Source: Panulirus ornatus
Lineage: Eukaryota > Arthropoda > Malacostraca > Decapoda > Palinuridae
Length of the DNA: 64,000 bases
Reading direction: 5' to 3'
NCBI RefSeq assembly: GCF_036320965.1
Contig: NC_092241.1
Location: forward strand, 22,367,517 to 22,431,516
Shown: one piece after another, positions 54,677-64,000 of the stretch
How positions within the stretch are numbered: position 1 is the first letter of the stretch
How the letters are laid out: every line of letters starts with the position of its first letter
The notes under the pieces: generated by a model
What the model saw: only the letters and a program-made list of their open reading frames with translations
What the model was told of the DNA's origin: nothing
Databases searched by the model: none
Position numbers and translations under genes: made by a program

Positions 54677-55240
54677 TTGTATTACATGTCCGACGAGATT
54701 CCATGCGGTAGACGTAAAGGATTATATGTACCTAGAAATTTACTGAGAATCTCTAATTATAAACGGAACCAACCTTCTGAAATGGCTACGTCATACAAAG
54801 TTGTTCTGACAGACTCTTGTGATACAGTTGACCTACAGAAACCTTCTCACACGTTACCACACCCACCTCCCACACCACCTCACAAAAACTCAGGACAATC
54901 AAATCTTTCACCAAAAACTGTTTTCACACTAAAACAAGCTAGGGAACCACACGAGTTATCTGATGGTAAACTGTCAAATTTTGATCGGTGGATCAGAAAT
55001 GCAGAGGACATTGTTGAACATAATGGTGATTCAGGAGACAGAGCGCTTATATCGGCTGCTAAAGACCTCATTGATTTCAACAAGCCTAACAATTACGCTA
55101 GGGTTGTCTATGACTCAGATGACATTCGGAACTGTACATCTTGGGAGGAATTTAAAACGTTGTTTAAATTAGGTTGTGAGGAATCATTCTCAGATAGTAT
55201 ACTACACGTCCTTTTACGTGCTCTTAACATACATGGATGA
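54677..55240 (+). pseudogene. gag-like fragment, 187 codons
   Basis: By position (after the leader, before the protease) this is the structural gag protein of the LTR element. It begins MYYMSDEIPCGRRK; an internal ATG at about 54782 (MATSYK) is an alternative. A proline-rich segment (HPPPTPPH, about residues 62-70) precedes a region with SDGKLSNFDRWI and NCTSWEEFKTLFKLGC, which looks like the capsid-type part of Metaviridae gag. I see no CCHC zinc knuckle. The frame then shifts, and gag appears to continue in another frame at about 55235-55499. Confidence 0.7.
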
Positions 55241-55499
55241 TACGTCAGTCCCTGATCACTGGAGTACCTTGCATGGAAGACTGAGATTAGTTAAGGAGGC
55301 TTTTGAATCCTTGCCCTGGATATCAGCCATAATGAACCCTGACACACACGTGCAAACACTCATGCGATTATTACACATCACCTTACTCCTAAAAGAGTTG
55401 CCTCCAGACGTAAGACGGTCGTTACCTACTGAGAATATCGAGCCATTAATGAGCAATTTCCCTCTCATAACAGGATTCCATCTCATAAGGAACTCTTAA
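55235..55499 (+). pseudogene. gag C-terminal part, shifted frame
   Basis: Continues the gag region after a frame change. Recognisable only by position and by its capsid-like helical composition (RLRLVKEAFESL, TLMRLLHITLLLKELPPDVR). It ends at a stop shortly before the protease. No zinc knuckle is visible. Confidence 0.55.
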
Positions 55500-55513
55500 G
55501 ACATTTTCATTCT

Positions 55514-55759
55514 TTGGCATTTTCTCACATTACAAGTTTCGATTTAGTGGGTTCTTTTCAGGATAAGCCAATCACAATCGTTCTAGACAGTGGCGCGGTA
55601 GCAGATGTCATTCATTTTGATTTTATTCAACCATTAATGCGCACTCAACTTATCCAATGCTCGGATTTTTACCCATCCCTTCAAAGTGTCTCAAATGAAA
55701 ATATCGACGTAAGAGGCACTATTGAAATGAACATTCGCATAGGCGACTGTTCCTGCTAA
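55514..55759 (+). pseudogene. Retroviral-type aspartic protease fragment
   Basis: The 81-codon frame contains ITIVLDSGAVADVI, with the catalytic D-S-G-A box at residues 25-28, preceded by a hydrophobic strand as expected for a retropepsin. This enzyme would cut the gag-pol polyprotein. The downstream part, where a hydrophobic-ILG-type motif should lie, is cut short by a stop at 55757-55759 and continues in another frame (about 55770-55800). Inactive as it stands. Confidence 0.75.
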
Positions 55760-56031
55760 CCTGTTACTAGGACGCCACTCTATGTGTGGCACAACATAAG
55801 ATCTGTCCTATAGATCATGAAAATTTTGTTTGTGTTGATAATACGTTCCTGCCATTGTCGGAGAAGAGTCCTCACTCAGAGTCATTAATACATCTGCTCC
55901 CACGCCCTGCTTCGCAGTAGACGATACGCATCCTTTTTACTTTTCCAATCATTGCCTTGGTAAACTGAAAACAAACGTGACTCTTCATAGTAACACATTA
56001 ACGAAGGTTCCACTCACTTTCTGGTACATGG

Positions 56032-56376
56032 ATGCATGACCATGGACTCAGACATAGTCAGGGTGATCTCGCACTAAGAGTAGTTGCTGAACCTTCCTCA
56101 CTAACTGTCAGGGGACTATCGATGGACGCCTCTATTCATGAGACCGCAGATGGAGAGGTCGCCATATACATTGCCAATACGGGACCCACAACTGTCCGTC
56201 TCCGTAGAGGGGCTAAGCTTGTGGAATTCTCCGTTTTGAAGTCCGGAATTCAACACGAGGAATTACATGAGTTTAACATCCGTCTAGTCTCAGATTCAAC
56301 TAACCCTCCACCACCCACGCCTCCTACCTCTGACTCAACAGTGCACGTCAACTCCCCAGCATCACCCCTGACCTGA
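56032..56376 (+). pseudogene. Linker between protease and RT
   Basis: A 114-codon frame with an all-beta look (VAIYIANTGPTTVRLRRGAK) and a proline-rich tail (NPPPPTPPTS). The position and the NTGPTTVRLRRG pattern fit the spacer commonly found between protease and RT in Metaviridae. A distant dUTPase-like resemblance exists, but I do not claim it. Confidence 0.5.
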
Positions 56377-56445
56377 TATCCAAGGTAGGATTAACCAAGC
56401 ATGTTGACCAGTTAACAGACTTACTTAACCAGTAAAGATCTACTA

Positions 56446-57105
56446 TTGCCTTATCAGGAGAACCATTCGGCAGAACTTATTTGGATGCTCACACTATTAA
56501 CTTACGTCCCAGCCTATCGATTGCCACACGCGCACAGAGACATAGCAAACAAACTTGTTCAGGACATGTTGAAAGATTATGTTATAGAAGAATCACGATC
56601 ACCATGGAATTCACCACTTCCGGTCGTTTCGAGATAGGACGGAACTTTTAAGCCAGTCATAGATTTTAGAAAACTCAACAACAAGGTCACGTTGAAAGAT
56701 CGTTTCCCATTACCAGTGGTATCAGAGCTTCTTCATAGCCTCGGTAATGATATGATATATTCAACTTTGGATTTATTGAGCGGATTTTGGCAGATTCCGT
56801 TATCAGAGGAAAGCCGCTGCCTGACTGCGTTCAGTACGCCAGATGGTCACTGGCAGTTCATATGCGTCATGCCCTTCGGTCTTCATTCCTCACCGGTGAT
56901 CACCTTCTCAAGGGTAATGATTAACATCTGTCGTCACATGTTGGGCAAAGATGTATTGGTTTATCTTGATGATATAATTGTCATGTCTCCAGACATTGCT
57001 TCTTTTTTCAAAAGTCTTGAGAGAATATTCCTACGACTTAAGGATGCAAATCTAAAATCAAGTTATCCAAATGTTCCTTTCTACCAACAAAAATTAATTA
57101 CTTAG
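56446..57105 (+). pseudogene. Ty3/Gypsy reverse transcriptase
   Basis: Two blocks in the same frame are separated by a TAG at 56635-56637. The first (56446-56637) has DYVIEESRSPWNSPLPVVSR, the start of the RT finger domain. The second (from about 56640, ATG at 56692) has the VIDFRKLN-type motif, STLDLLSGFWQIP, the CVMPFGLHSSP stretch and YLDDIIV with both catalytic Asp (residues 93-94 from the 56692 ATG). A TAG at 57103-57105 ends it. This is the most recognisable part of pol and fixes the element as Ty3/Gypsy. Confidence 0.9.
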
Positions 57106-57166
57106 GTCACACCGTTGATGAAAACGGTATTCAACCTAATGCAAATAAAGTAAAAACAACTGTAGA

Positions 57167-57913
57167 ATGGCCAGTCCCTTCCACAACAAAGTCAAATCCC
57201 TCCTTAGTTTAGCAGAATATTATCGAAGATTTATCGCTAATTTCGGGAAGATCACACACCCACTCACTTTACTTTTGAAACAGGAAGTTACATTCCAGTG
57301 GACTACAGCGCAAGACAATGCGTTTAACTTACTTAAGCAACACTTGATCGAGGCGCCTATCCTTCGATTCCCTAACTTTGAGAAACCCTTCATTTTGCAC
57401 ACAGATGCTTGGAAACAGGGTCTTGGAGCTGTACCTCTGCAGGAGTCAAATAAGGGTAGACCTTTTCCCATAGCCTATGCGGGTCGTTCATGTTCAAAGA
57501 CAGAATCGAAACACTCAATAACCGAGTCAGAAGGCCATGCAGTAGTTTGGGTACTCAAACATTTTAAGGAATACATATATGATTACCCTATCACAGTTTA
57601 TACAGATCACAGAGCATTGTTAAGCATTTTTCAACGACAAGAGCCAACAGGAAAGTTTCGGAGGTGGTTTTTAACTATACAAACCTTGGACCCAAATTTT
57701 CGTTTTGTTTCGGGCTCATCAAATCTAGTTGCAGACGCGCTTTCCCGTAGATTGGATGTAGTCACTGTAGACAATAGCCCAGTAGATTTTGATATAGAGA
57801 GGTTGAGACAGCATCAACGGGATGATCCAGCTTTGGGTCCTGTCATAGAATTCTTAGAAGGTATAAGATCTTCCTTAGATGCCAAGACAGTCGTTCCAGT
57901 TAGAGAATTGTAG
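57167..57913 (+). pseudogene. RT connection and RNase H domain
   Basis: This 248-codon frame is shifted relative to the RT. It begins with the connection region (SLAEYYRRFIANFGKITHPL, residues 14-33). The RNase H follows, with FILHTDAWKQGLGAV (D of the first catalytic motif), YAGRSCSKTESKHSITESEG (catalytic E region), ITVYTDHRALLSIF (third catalytic D) and NLVADALSRR. The catalytic residues appear conserved. RNase H would remove the RNA template during DNA synthesis. A stop at 57911-57913 separates it from integrase in the same frame. Confidence 0.88.
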
Positions 57914-57952
57914 TTAGGACAGGGAGTCTTGTGCAGGGACGCGAGATGAGGA

Positions 57953-58183
57953 GTGCCCGCCCGTGTTGTTAAACAAACAATAATTCCAACAGCATTAGTA
58001 CAGGATTTCTTGAAGTTAGCACATGATTCACCCCAGGCCGCACACGCAAGCACAGATAGATGCTATATGCAAACTCGTTTGAGGTACTTTTGGCCAAGAA
58101 TGCAGAAAGACATTACAGATCATATTTTGAAGTGCCAAACCTGTGACACACAAGGGAAGTCCTACTACCCCGCAAACTGCTGA
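57953..58183 (+). pseudogene. Integrase N-terminal zinc-binding domain
   Basis: The same frame as RNase H. It has a HHCC-type arrangement: LAHDS and AAHAS supply the histidines, then ILKCQTCDTQ supplies the cysteine pair, with RYFWPRMQKDI between. This is the usual N-terminal domain of a retroviral-type integrase. The frame is lost after QGKSYYP near 58180 and the core continues in another frame. Confidence 0.83.
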
Positions 58184-58221
58184 AATATCCTTTACCTTCA
58201 TACCCACGGGAAAGAGTTCAT

Positions 58222-58542
58222 ATGGACATATTAGGTTTTCCTGGGTCAATGGCAGACTACAGATACGTTCTAGTAATTACTGATGCCTTCACTAGATATT
58301 GCGAATTATTCCAAGTTCTAAATAAAGACGCAGCCACGGTCGCTAAGGCGTTCAAGCAATATATCTTAGACATACATAATGCGCCGAAGATTTTAGTCAC
58401 AGACAATGGAGGGGAAATTAATAACTCATTATTAGAAGAACTCTGTGAATTCTATAACATAAGTAAATGTAATATAATGGCACATCACCCAACCTCGAAT
58501 GGCCGGGCAGAAAGGTTGAACCGTAAAATCCTCCAACATTAA
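58222..58542 (+). pseudogene. Integrase catalytic core, DD35E
   Basis: A 106-codon frame with the three catalytic acids of an integrase core. They are the D of MDILG (residue 2), the D of LVTDNGGE (61) and the E of GRAERLNR (97); 35 residues separate the last two, the expected DD35E spacing. The motif HHPTSNGRAERLNR is typical. Integrase inserts the DNA copy and makes the 4-bp target duplication seen at the element ends. A stop at 58540-58542 follows LQH. Confidence 0.9.
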
Positions 58543-59169
58543 TTTTGATCATGATGAATGGGATGAATACCTGTATGATGTCCCAAGTTCATTAAACTCA
58601 GCATATCAAGTCAATTGGAGACACACCCTTCCACGCCTCACACGGTTTTGATAAAGTGTTGCTGTATGACATAATAGCGTCCCCTCCTTCATGTCCAGTG
58701 GTCCAGAAATACATTGTTGCGGAAAAATATAGCACGACTCAATTGATTCATCAAAGGATCTAGGAAAATCTAAGTGAAGCCACCACAACTTTCACAGATC
58801 AGGCTAATAAATCCGCAAAACCATCAAAGGTGGCTCCCGGTGCAGGAGTTTAACTCTAGAAGTGAGGTTTCTAACCTTGACCCAAACTTTTCTGGTCCCT
58901 ATCGACTCTTAGCTCATTTAAAGGGACATAGGTTTAAGGTTCGACATCTAAATACGGGTGACATTCATGAAGAACATGAGAACCACTTAAAAGTTTTACA
59001 GTGTTCTGAACATGATCATCACGGTCCCACACTAGACAGTACTCCTCAACCCCCAATTATTGTATACCAACCACCTCCTACCACCATTCAGCCTGTCCCA
59101 ACAACAGAACCGACCATCCTCACATCACCACCACAGACACATCAGTATTCAGCAAGACCTCGCCTTTAA
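58543..59169 (+). pseudogene. Integrase C-terminal (GPY/F) domain region
   Basis: Several short pieces continue the core. The clearest (58774-59169) has NFSGPYRLLAHLKGHRFKVR, a GPY/F-type module found at the C-terminus of many Ty3/Gypsy integrases, then HLNTGDIHEEHENHL. A proline-rich tail (PPIIVYQPPPTTIQPVPT) follows to the stop at 59167-59169. Between 58543 and 58773 frames shift and a stop interrupts the link with the core. Confidence 0.75.
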
Positions 59170-59472
59170 GAAGTTACTTAGTTTATCATTTTACAGGCCT
59201 TCCTTCTCATGTCTTTATGATGTCTCAGTTAGGTTGGGTCTGGAGGGTCTACCCTACACTTGCGATAATTTATGTTGATAATGTTGATAATTTAGTACCT
59301 CGCTTACGGTCTACCCTACTCAAGAGTTACACCAGTGCAACGGTCAGAAACTAGTGTTGCTCCTCCTCCAACTTTGTTAAAACAGTTGACCTGGAAACTG
59401 AATAGTACCTGTGTGATTCTGTACTACACAATACACAATACAAGACATTGAATCTCTAGTAAATACTAATGA
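59170..59472 (+). other. Region between pol and env-like gene
   Basis: About 300 bp with no convincing open frame. It is where the N-terminal, surface part of an env gene or a splice acceptor would be expected. Too decayed to assign. Confidence 0.45.
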
Positions 59473-60456
59473 CAGGATGAACCCGAAAAAGCAGAGGAGA
59501 AGCAAAATAGGCCTCTTTATTTCGTAGGTTCCCTCCAATCATATTTGTTTGGTACTGCTACTCAGGAAGAACTTAATTCAGTTAGGGATCAGACTGCATC
59601 CTTACAATTTCAACAACTTCTTAACAAAAGGTATATCAAGGCTGAAGCTAAGACCTTAAAACATTCCAAGTATTTGAATGACATAATGTTAACTGTTGAT
59701 AACTTGACACAACAGGTAGAACTACTGTCAATGTCTGTTGATACCATTTACGTCATAGTGACTATTTCCACATATGTTGATAGTTTATATACCCAAATCG
59801 CTTATTATACACATTATTTCACTGGCTTATTGGAAGATATTAATAATTTGGTAAGCCAAGCTGTCACGCCATCATTTTTTCCCTTCTCAGAACTCACACA
59901 TATTATTAACCAAACGAAGACACAATTCGGTTACACCCCAGCTCTCCCTCTACATCACGTGGCCAGTTATTACTCCTTACTAACAGTTGATGTGATCCTC
60001 GAAGCGGTCATTATCCACATACCATTTACTGACTCCAATACTTACAGCCTTGTGAACGTAATACCATTCCCTTTTGATTATACAAAAGATTTGCATAAGA
60101 CTATCATCCTTGCTGATAACATGAACTTTCTCTTATATAATATTAATTCCTCGTTGATTGCACATCTCTCCTTGCATGATTTAGCACTGTGCCATAAACC
60201 ATTGCTTGACAACTTGATTTGCCCCCCCTTCAATACCTTGGTTTTTCATAATTTACAAATTCATGTGAGTACCAACTACTTTTTGGGCATCAACAAAATG
60301 TTCTTAATACTTGTTCCTTTAAGGAAATTGTTGTTAATGAACCTTGGATTGAAAGTATGGACCATTATCACGTACTGTTTTTCCCACAAAATGTTCTCAT
60401 TCATTGCCCACCGACCCATCCCAGATCTTATTTGTTTCTGGGACACATTCAGTTAG
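59473..60456 (+). pseudogene. Envelope-like (baculovirus F-type) protein, N-terminal part missing
   Basis: The frame is open from 59473 (after stops at 59467-59472) to a TAG at 60454-60456. No ATG fits its beginning, so the start is not native. Position after integrase, length and the LFGT motif near its beginning resemble the fusion-subunit region of the F-like envelope proteins of insect errantiviruses. That is a family judgement by eye and not an alignment. Several NxS/T sites are present. A surface subunit upstream cannot be seen. In errantiviruses this gene is usually read from a spliced RNA. Confidence 0.65.
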
Positions 60457-60516
60457 GACAACAATGTACTCTTATCAGTTCCAGTTTCAAATTGTTCGGC
60501 ACTCATAATCATTTTT

Positions 60517-60765
60517 TTGGGGCAAATTGATGGATCTATCCCGAGTATAAAACGAATCCCCCAAAACATCAACTTATCAATCATCGATGTAGTAAAGATC
60601 CGACATCTTCCATCTATGGTTCAGGACGATTTAGATTCTCCAGTAGACGTTTTGGCTTTTGTTCCTTTTAAGTACAGTTCTCATATTTCCGAAATTTCAA
60701 TTATTTCATGGTCTATTGCACTCACATTGTTATTCATAGTATTTGTCTTACATTGTCGTCCATGA
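60517..60765 (+). pseudogene. Envelope-like C-terminal segment with a membrane span
   Basis: The same frame as 59473-60456, separated from it only by the TAG at 60454-60456. Near its end it has a strongly hydrophobic stretch (IISWSIALTLLFIVFVL, about residues 62-78) that reads as a transmembrane anchor, then a very short tail and a TGA. A membrane anchor at this position is what an envelope-type protein needs, which supports the env assignment. Confidence 0.7.
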
Positions 60766-61159
60766 CATAGTGTCTAATATAGAATTCCCTACACCCACAT
60801 TGGATATTCAGAAAGTGGTTGCAGCAGCACTTCCTTATTAAAGGAGAACTTTGACTCCAGAATAATAGGTATTCAATAAGTTGTTTGAATTTTCAATTTT
60901 TGTCATTTCATTTGGACACTGATTTTTTTATACCATACATAATATCTATAAATACCATTTTGCTTTCCTTACATATGTGAATCTATGACTACTCTAATAA
61001 TTGTACAGTGTGTTATTCCTCTTCTCAAGCATACTAGATGATATAAGAATAACTATAATATGCTTATTTTTTGCACTCGTACATTCAGTATTATTTCATG
61101 TACAGCCATTAAATTATCATAGCTCGCAGGAGCTTGAGCCAGGTTGTGGCCGAGCAAAA
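60766..61159 (+). other. 3' untranslated region of the LTR element
   Basis: A/T-rich sequence without a convincing gene. A 61-codon frame near 61001-61186 runs into the LTR and is probably fortuitous. The purine-richest stretch just before the 3' LTR is GTGGCCGAGCAAAA (61147-61159); it is a weak polypurine tract. Confidence 0.5.
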
Positions 61160-61568
61160 TGTAAGACTCATGCACACTACCATTAATTTTTCATTAACTA
61201 TTTGTTATTATCATTTTACTGTGAGTTACATAGAGTTAAATGCATGTTGCCACGGGCTCACTGTTCCCACGGGCTACTGTTACTCAGGATGTTTGAACAC
61301 GTAAGAGCTGATCTCTTATTTGAGCACTTTACTGAATGGGTGTTGACGGACTCCAATATAACCCCTGCCAGTGTGACCTGAGGGGACACACTGGCCAGCA
61401 TCGTCACACTGTTCACTAGAGTGTGTCGTAGTGTGTCATAAGACTATAGCCCAGAGTACCACAGATGTACATACTTCTTTTTCTACTAAATCTACAAAGG
61501 CCACTTGATCTTCACTGAGTACCACAAACGAAGAAGCCTGATCTCCTACTTATCACCTCAATCGTACA
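61160..61568 (+). repeat. 3' LTR, 409 bp
   Basis: Begins TGTAAGACTC and ends AATCGTACA. It differs from the 5' LTR at many positions, but the block around the hairpin (about 61360-61455) is almost unchanged. Confidence 0.93.
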
Positions 61569-62840
61569 CCAGCTGATGCACCCAGCTGATCCATATCTCA
61601 GCTGATGCACCCACCTGATACACATCCTGGCTGATGTGAACAGCTAATCCATAACCCGGCTGAATGCAACCAACAGATCCACATTAGCTGATGCATCCAA
61701 TTGATCCGCATTCCAGCAAATGCATCTAACAGATTCACAGCCCAGCTGATGCATCCAACTGATCCATACCCCAGCTGATGCAGACAACTGATCCAGATCC
61801 CAGCTGATACATACAGCTGATCCATAACCTAGCTGATACTCTCAGCTGATCCATAATCCAGGTGATGCATCCAACTGATCCATATCACAGCTGAAGTACC
61901 AAGCTGATCCTTATCCCTACTGATGCACCTAGCTGCTCTATATCCCATCTGATGCTCCCAGTTGATCTATCACTCAGAAATAACCAATATACCAGCTGAT
62001 GTACCGGCTCACCCGTAAACGTAACTGATGCATCCAGCTGATCAATATCTCAACTGATGCATCCAGCAGATCCATATTACCAGGCTGATCTATATCCAGC
62101 TGATGCAGCCAGCTGATCCATATCCCAGTTAATGCATTCAGCTCATCCATATCCCAGCTGAATGCATCCAACAGATCCACATCAGCTGATGCATCCAATT
62201 GATCAATATTCCAACTGATGCATCCAATAGACACACATCCAAGCTGATGTATCCAAATTATTTATAGCCCAGCCGATGCTCCCAGCTGATCCATAACCCA
62301 GCCCATGCATCCATCTTATCAATATCACAGCTGATGTACCCAGCAGACCATATGCCTGATGATGCACCTAGCTGCTCCATATCCCAGCTGATGCACCCAG
62401 TTGATCCATAACCCAGCTGATGCATCCAGCTGATCCATATCGTAGCTGATGCATAGAGCTGATCGAAATTCTGGAAGATGCACCCAGGTAATCCATCTAC
62501 CAACTGATGGTCCTGGCTGATCCATCTCCCAGCTGATTCACCAGAGCTGATCCTTATCCCTGATGATGCACCTAGCTGCTTCATATCCCTGCTGATGCAC
62601 CCAGTTGATCCATGACCCAGATGATGCATCCAGCGGATACATATCCCACCTGATGCATCTAGCTAATCCATAACCTAGATAATATACATATCTGATCCAT
62701 ATCCCATATGTTGCTCCTACCTGATCCATATCCCAGCTGATGCATCTACCTGATATATGTCATAGCTGATGCACCTAGCTTATCCAAGTCCTAGCTGATA
62801 CATCTACCTGATCCATATTCCAACGGATGAGTCCAATAGA
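61569..62840. repeat. 29-bp satellite, block 4
   Basis: Satellite resumes with CCAGCTGATGCACCC directly after the 3' LTR and the target duplication. It carries the same marker variant (GTAGCTGATGCATAGAG near 62433). It ends near 62840 with GATGAGTCCAATAGA. Confidence 0.95.
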
Positions 62841-62878
62841 TTTATCTATCTGTCCATTTATCTATCTATCTATCTAGA
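62841..62878. repeat. Short (TCTA)n tract
   Basis: TTATCTATCTGTCC and then TATCTATCTATCTATCTAGA mark the right edge of the satellite. Confidence 0.85.
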
Positions 62879-62968
62879 TGCGTCGATTTTGGTGCAACAT
62901 GCATAGCTTCCTGAACATCACCAAAACACATGCACTCAACCTACACATGTTGAAATAACACGTGGTCA

Positions 62969-63200
62969 TCCTCACTTATAAAACTCTTGCTTACTTATGA
63001 ACATCCTCGCATATAAAACTCTTACTTACTTAATTTTGGATCTCTTCACTTATAAAGCTCTTCCTTACTTTTAGATATCCACACTTATAAAGCTCTTAAT
63101 TCTTGATATCCTCACTTACAAAATTTTTACTTTTGGGTATCCTCATTTATAAAACTGTCAATTTGGATATCTTCACTTATAAAACCTCTGGATATCCTCA
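62969..63200. repeat. Degenerate tandem repeat, units about 30-38 bp
   Basis: About seven imperfect units share CCTCACTTATAAAACTCTT, often followed by TACTTACTT and GGATAT. No coding signal. Confidence 0.85.
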
Positions 63201-63474
63201 TTGACAGCACGTCGACCCCGGTTACCACATCGTTCCAATTCACTCGATTCCTTGCACACCTCTCTTACCCTCCTGCATGTTCAGGCCCCGATCACTCAAA
63301 ATCTTTTTCACTCCATCTTTCCACCTCCAATTTGGTCTCCCGCTTCTCCTCGTTCCCTCCACCTCCGACACATATATACTCTTTGTCAATCTTTTCTATA
63401 TCATTCTCTCTATATGTCCAAACCACTTCAACAAACACTCTTCTGCTCTCTAAACCATACTCTTTTCATTGCTC

Positions 63475-63477
<3 letters not shown>
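63201..63477 (-). mobile_element. RTE LINE C-terminal fragment
   Basis: A minus-strand piece that matches the block just after the stop (GACAGCACGTCGACCCCGG on the plus strand), then the [15 protein letters not shown] and KWFGH codons. It lacks a 3' UTR and ends in (CT)n. Truncated on both sides. Confidence 0.85.

Positions 63478-63478
<1 letters not shown>

Positions 63479-63568
<90 letters not shown>
63479..63568. repeat. (CT)n microsatellite
   Basis: About 90 bp of CT with one CTAT interruption near 63517. Confidence 0.97.
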
Positions 63569-63569
<1 letters not shown>

Positions 63570-63847
63570 ACACCTCGTTACAAGGAGAGATTAACATCTT
63601 CGCGTGTGGATTCCGTTGGGGAGTTGTGACGACGGTAACAGGTTGGCTGGCTTGCGTGCGTAACGGTGCCGTCACAAGGGGGTCTGTGGTATAGAGAGGA
63701 AGGGAGGGGGGGGGGGGGGGGAGGTCCTTCCAACGACTTGGTTCTCGCTGTTACGGTGTGCTGCAGGGTTGCTAGTAATGGGGGTCCGTCGTGACGCTAC
63801 TGTGTGGTAAGGGGGGGGGGTGAGTCTCATGATGATGAAGGCTCATT
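63569..63847. other. No gene seen; two G-runs
   Basis: Unique-looking sequence with runs of G at about 63704-63721 and 63812-63820. No gene or RNA recognised. Confidence 0.4.
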
Positions 63848-63992
63848 TGATGGGGCGTGTGACGATCCAATGATGGGGCGTGTGACGGTCCAGTGACGGG
63901 TTTTTGTGACGGCCCTGTGTTAGGGTGTGTGACGGTCCAGTGATGGATCTTGTGACGAAACAGTGATTGGGCATGTGACGGCCCAGTGATGG
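63848..63992. repeat. 23-bp tandem repeat, about 6 copies
   Basis: Units of the form TGATGGGGCGTGTGACGGTC plus CAG, with several substitutions between copies. The array is diverged and runs to near the window edge. Confidence 0.88.
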
Positions 63993-64000
63993 TGTAAGAC

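Larger units (their letters stand above)
53315..61568 (+). mobile_element. Ty3/Gypsy LTR element with env-like gene, decayed
   Basis: An 8254-bp element inserted in the satellite, flanked by the direct 4-bp repeat CCAG (53311-53314 and 61569-61572). It has two LTRs beginning TGTAAG and ending TTACA or GTACA, a primer-binding site right after the 5' LTR, and plus-strand remnants of gag, aspartic protease, RT, RNase H, integrase and an envelope-like gene in that order. RT before integrase defines Ty3/Gypsy (Metaviridae), and the env-like third gene places it near errantivirus-like elements. All genes carry stops or frameshifts and the LTRs differ by roughly 10-15 % by eye, so it is an old, inactive insertion. 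Confidence 0.92.

Noticed and set aside
56032..56376. dUTPase domain in the Gypsy element
   Set aside because: Only a loose resemblance (NTGPTTVRLRRGAK). The conserved dUTPase motifs are not present; it is better described as linker.

Overview
The window is repeat-dominated eukaryotic (animal) DNA. It shows no bacterial gene organisation and no conventional host gene that I can recognise. It holds relics of several animal retroelement classes: RTE-type LINEs, a CR1/jockey-like LINE, a Penelope-like element (PLE) with a GIY-YIG nuclease, and an env-bearing Ty3/Gypsy element. It also holds three long satellite arrays or families and very long (TA)n and (CT)n tracts. This fits an arthropod genome, plausibly a decapod crustacean. 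The species-level guess rests on general familiarity with such repeats and is not proved here.

Layout. 1-4022: a near-perfect array of a 42-bp unit, about 95 copies. 4290-6600: a decayed CR1/jockey-like LINE (+). 6600-10400: mostly unassignable DNA with a 142-bp (CT)n tract and small tandem repeats. 10400-28900: a pile-up of at least nine RTE LINE fragments on both strands. It contains several copies of a short non-autonomous element apparently built from the two ends of an RTE LINE, a PLE fragment (19700-21003), and (TA)n tracts at nearly every junction. A 1652-bp block is tandemly duplicated here (15099-18402). 29520-62840: a satellite built from a 29-bp unit that is itself a dimer of 14/15-bp halves. 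It is interrupted by RTE copies (30190-33850, 41607-43706, 44727-46832), by the short element (41290-41541 and 44390-44658, with 11-bp target duplications), and by a Ty3/Gypsy element (53315-61568). Two adjacent tandem duplications (about 2.8 kb and 3.1 kb) lie inside the satellite. 62969-64000: further small tandem repeats, one more RTE fragment, (CT)n and a 23-bp tandem repeat.

How the parts relate. The RTE LINE family looks like the local engine. Its 3' tail runs into (TA)n, and other copies and the short element sit in or beside these (TA)n tracts, which gives chains of head-to-tail and head-to-head insertions. The short element shares its head with the RTE 5' leader and its tail with an RTE 3' end, so it is probably mobilised by RTE enzymes. 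The LTR element has a complete gag-protease-RT-RNaseH-integrase-env order with two LTRs and a 4-bp target duplication, but every long frame is broken. All coding features below are transposon-derived and nearly all are fragments. Most other open frames in the window are products of simple repeats or of the satellite, whose minus strand happens to contain few stop codons.
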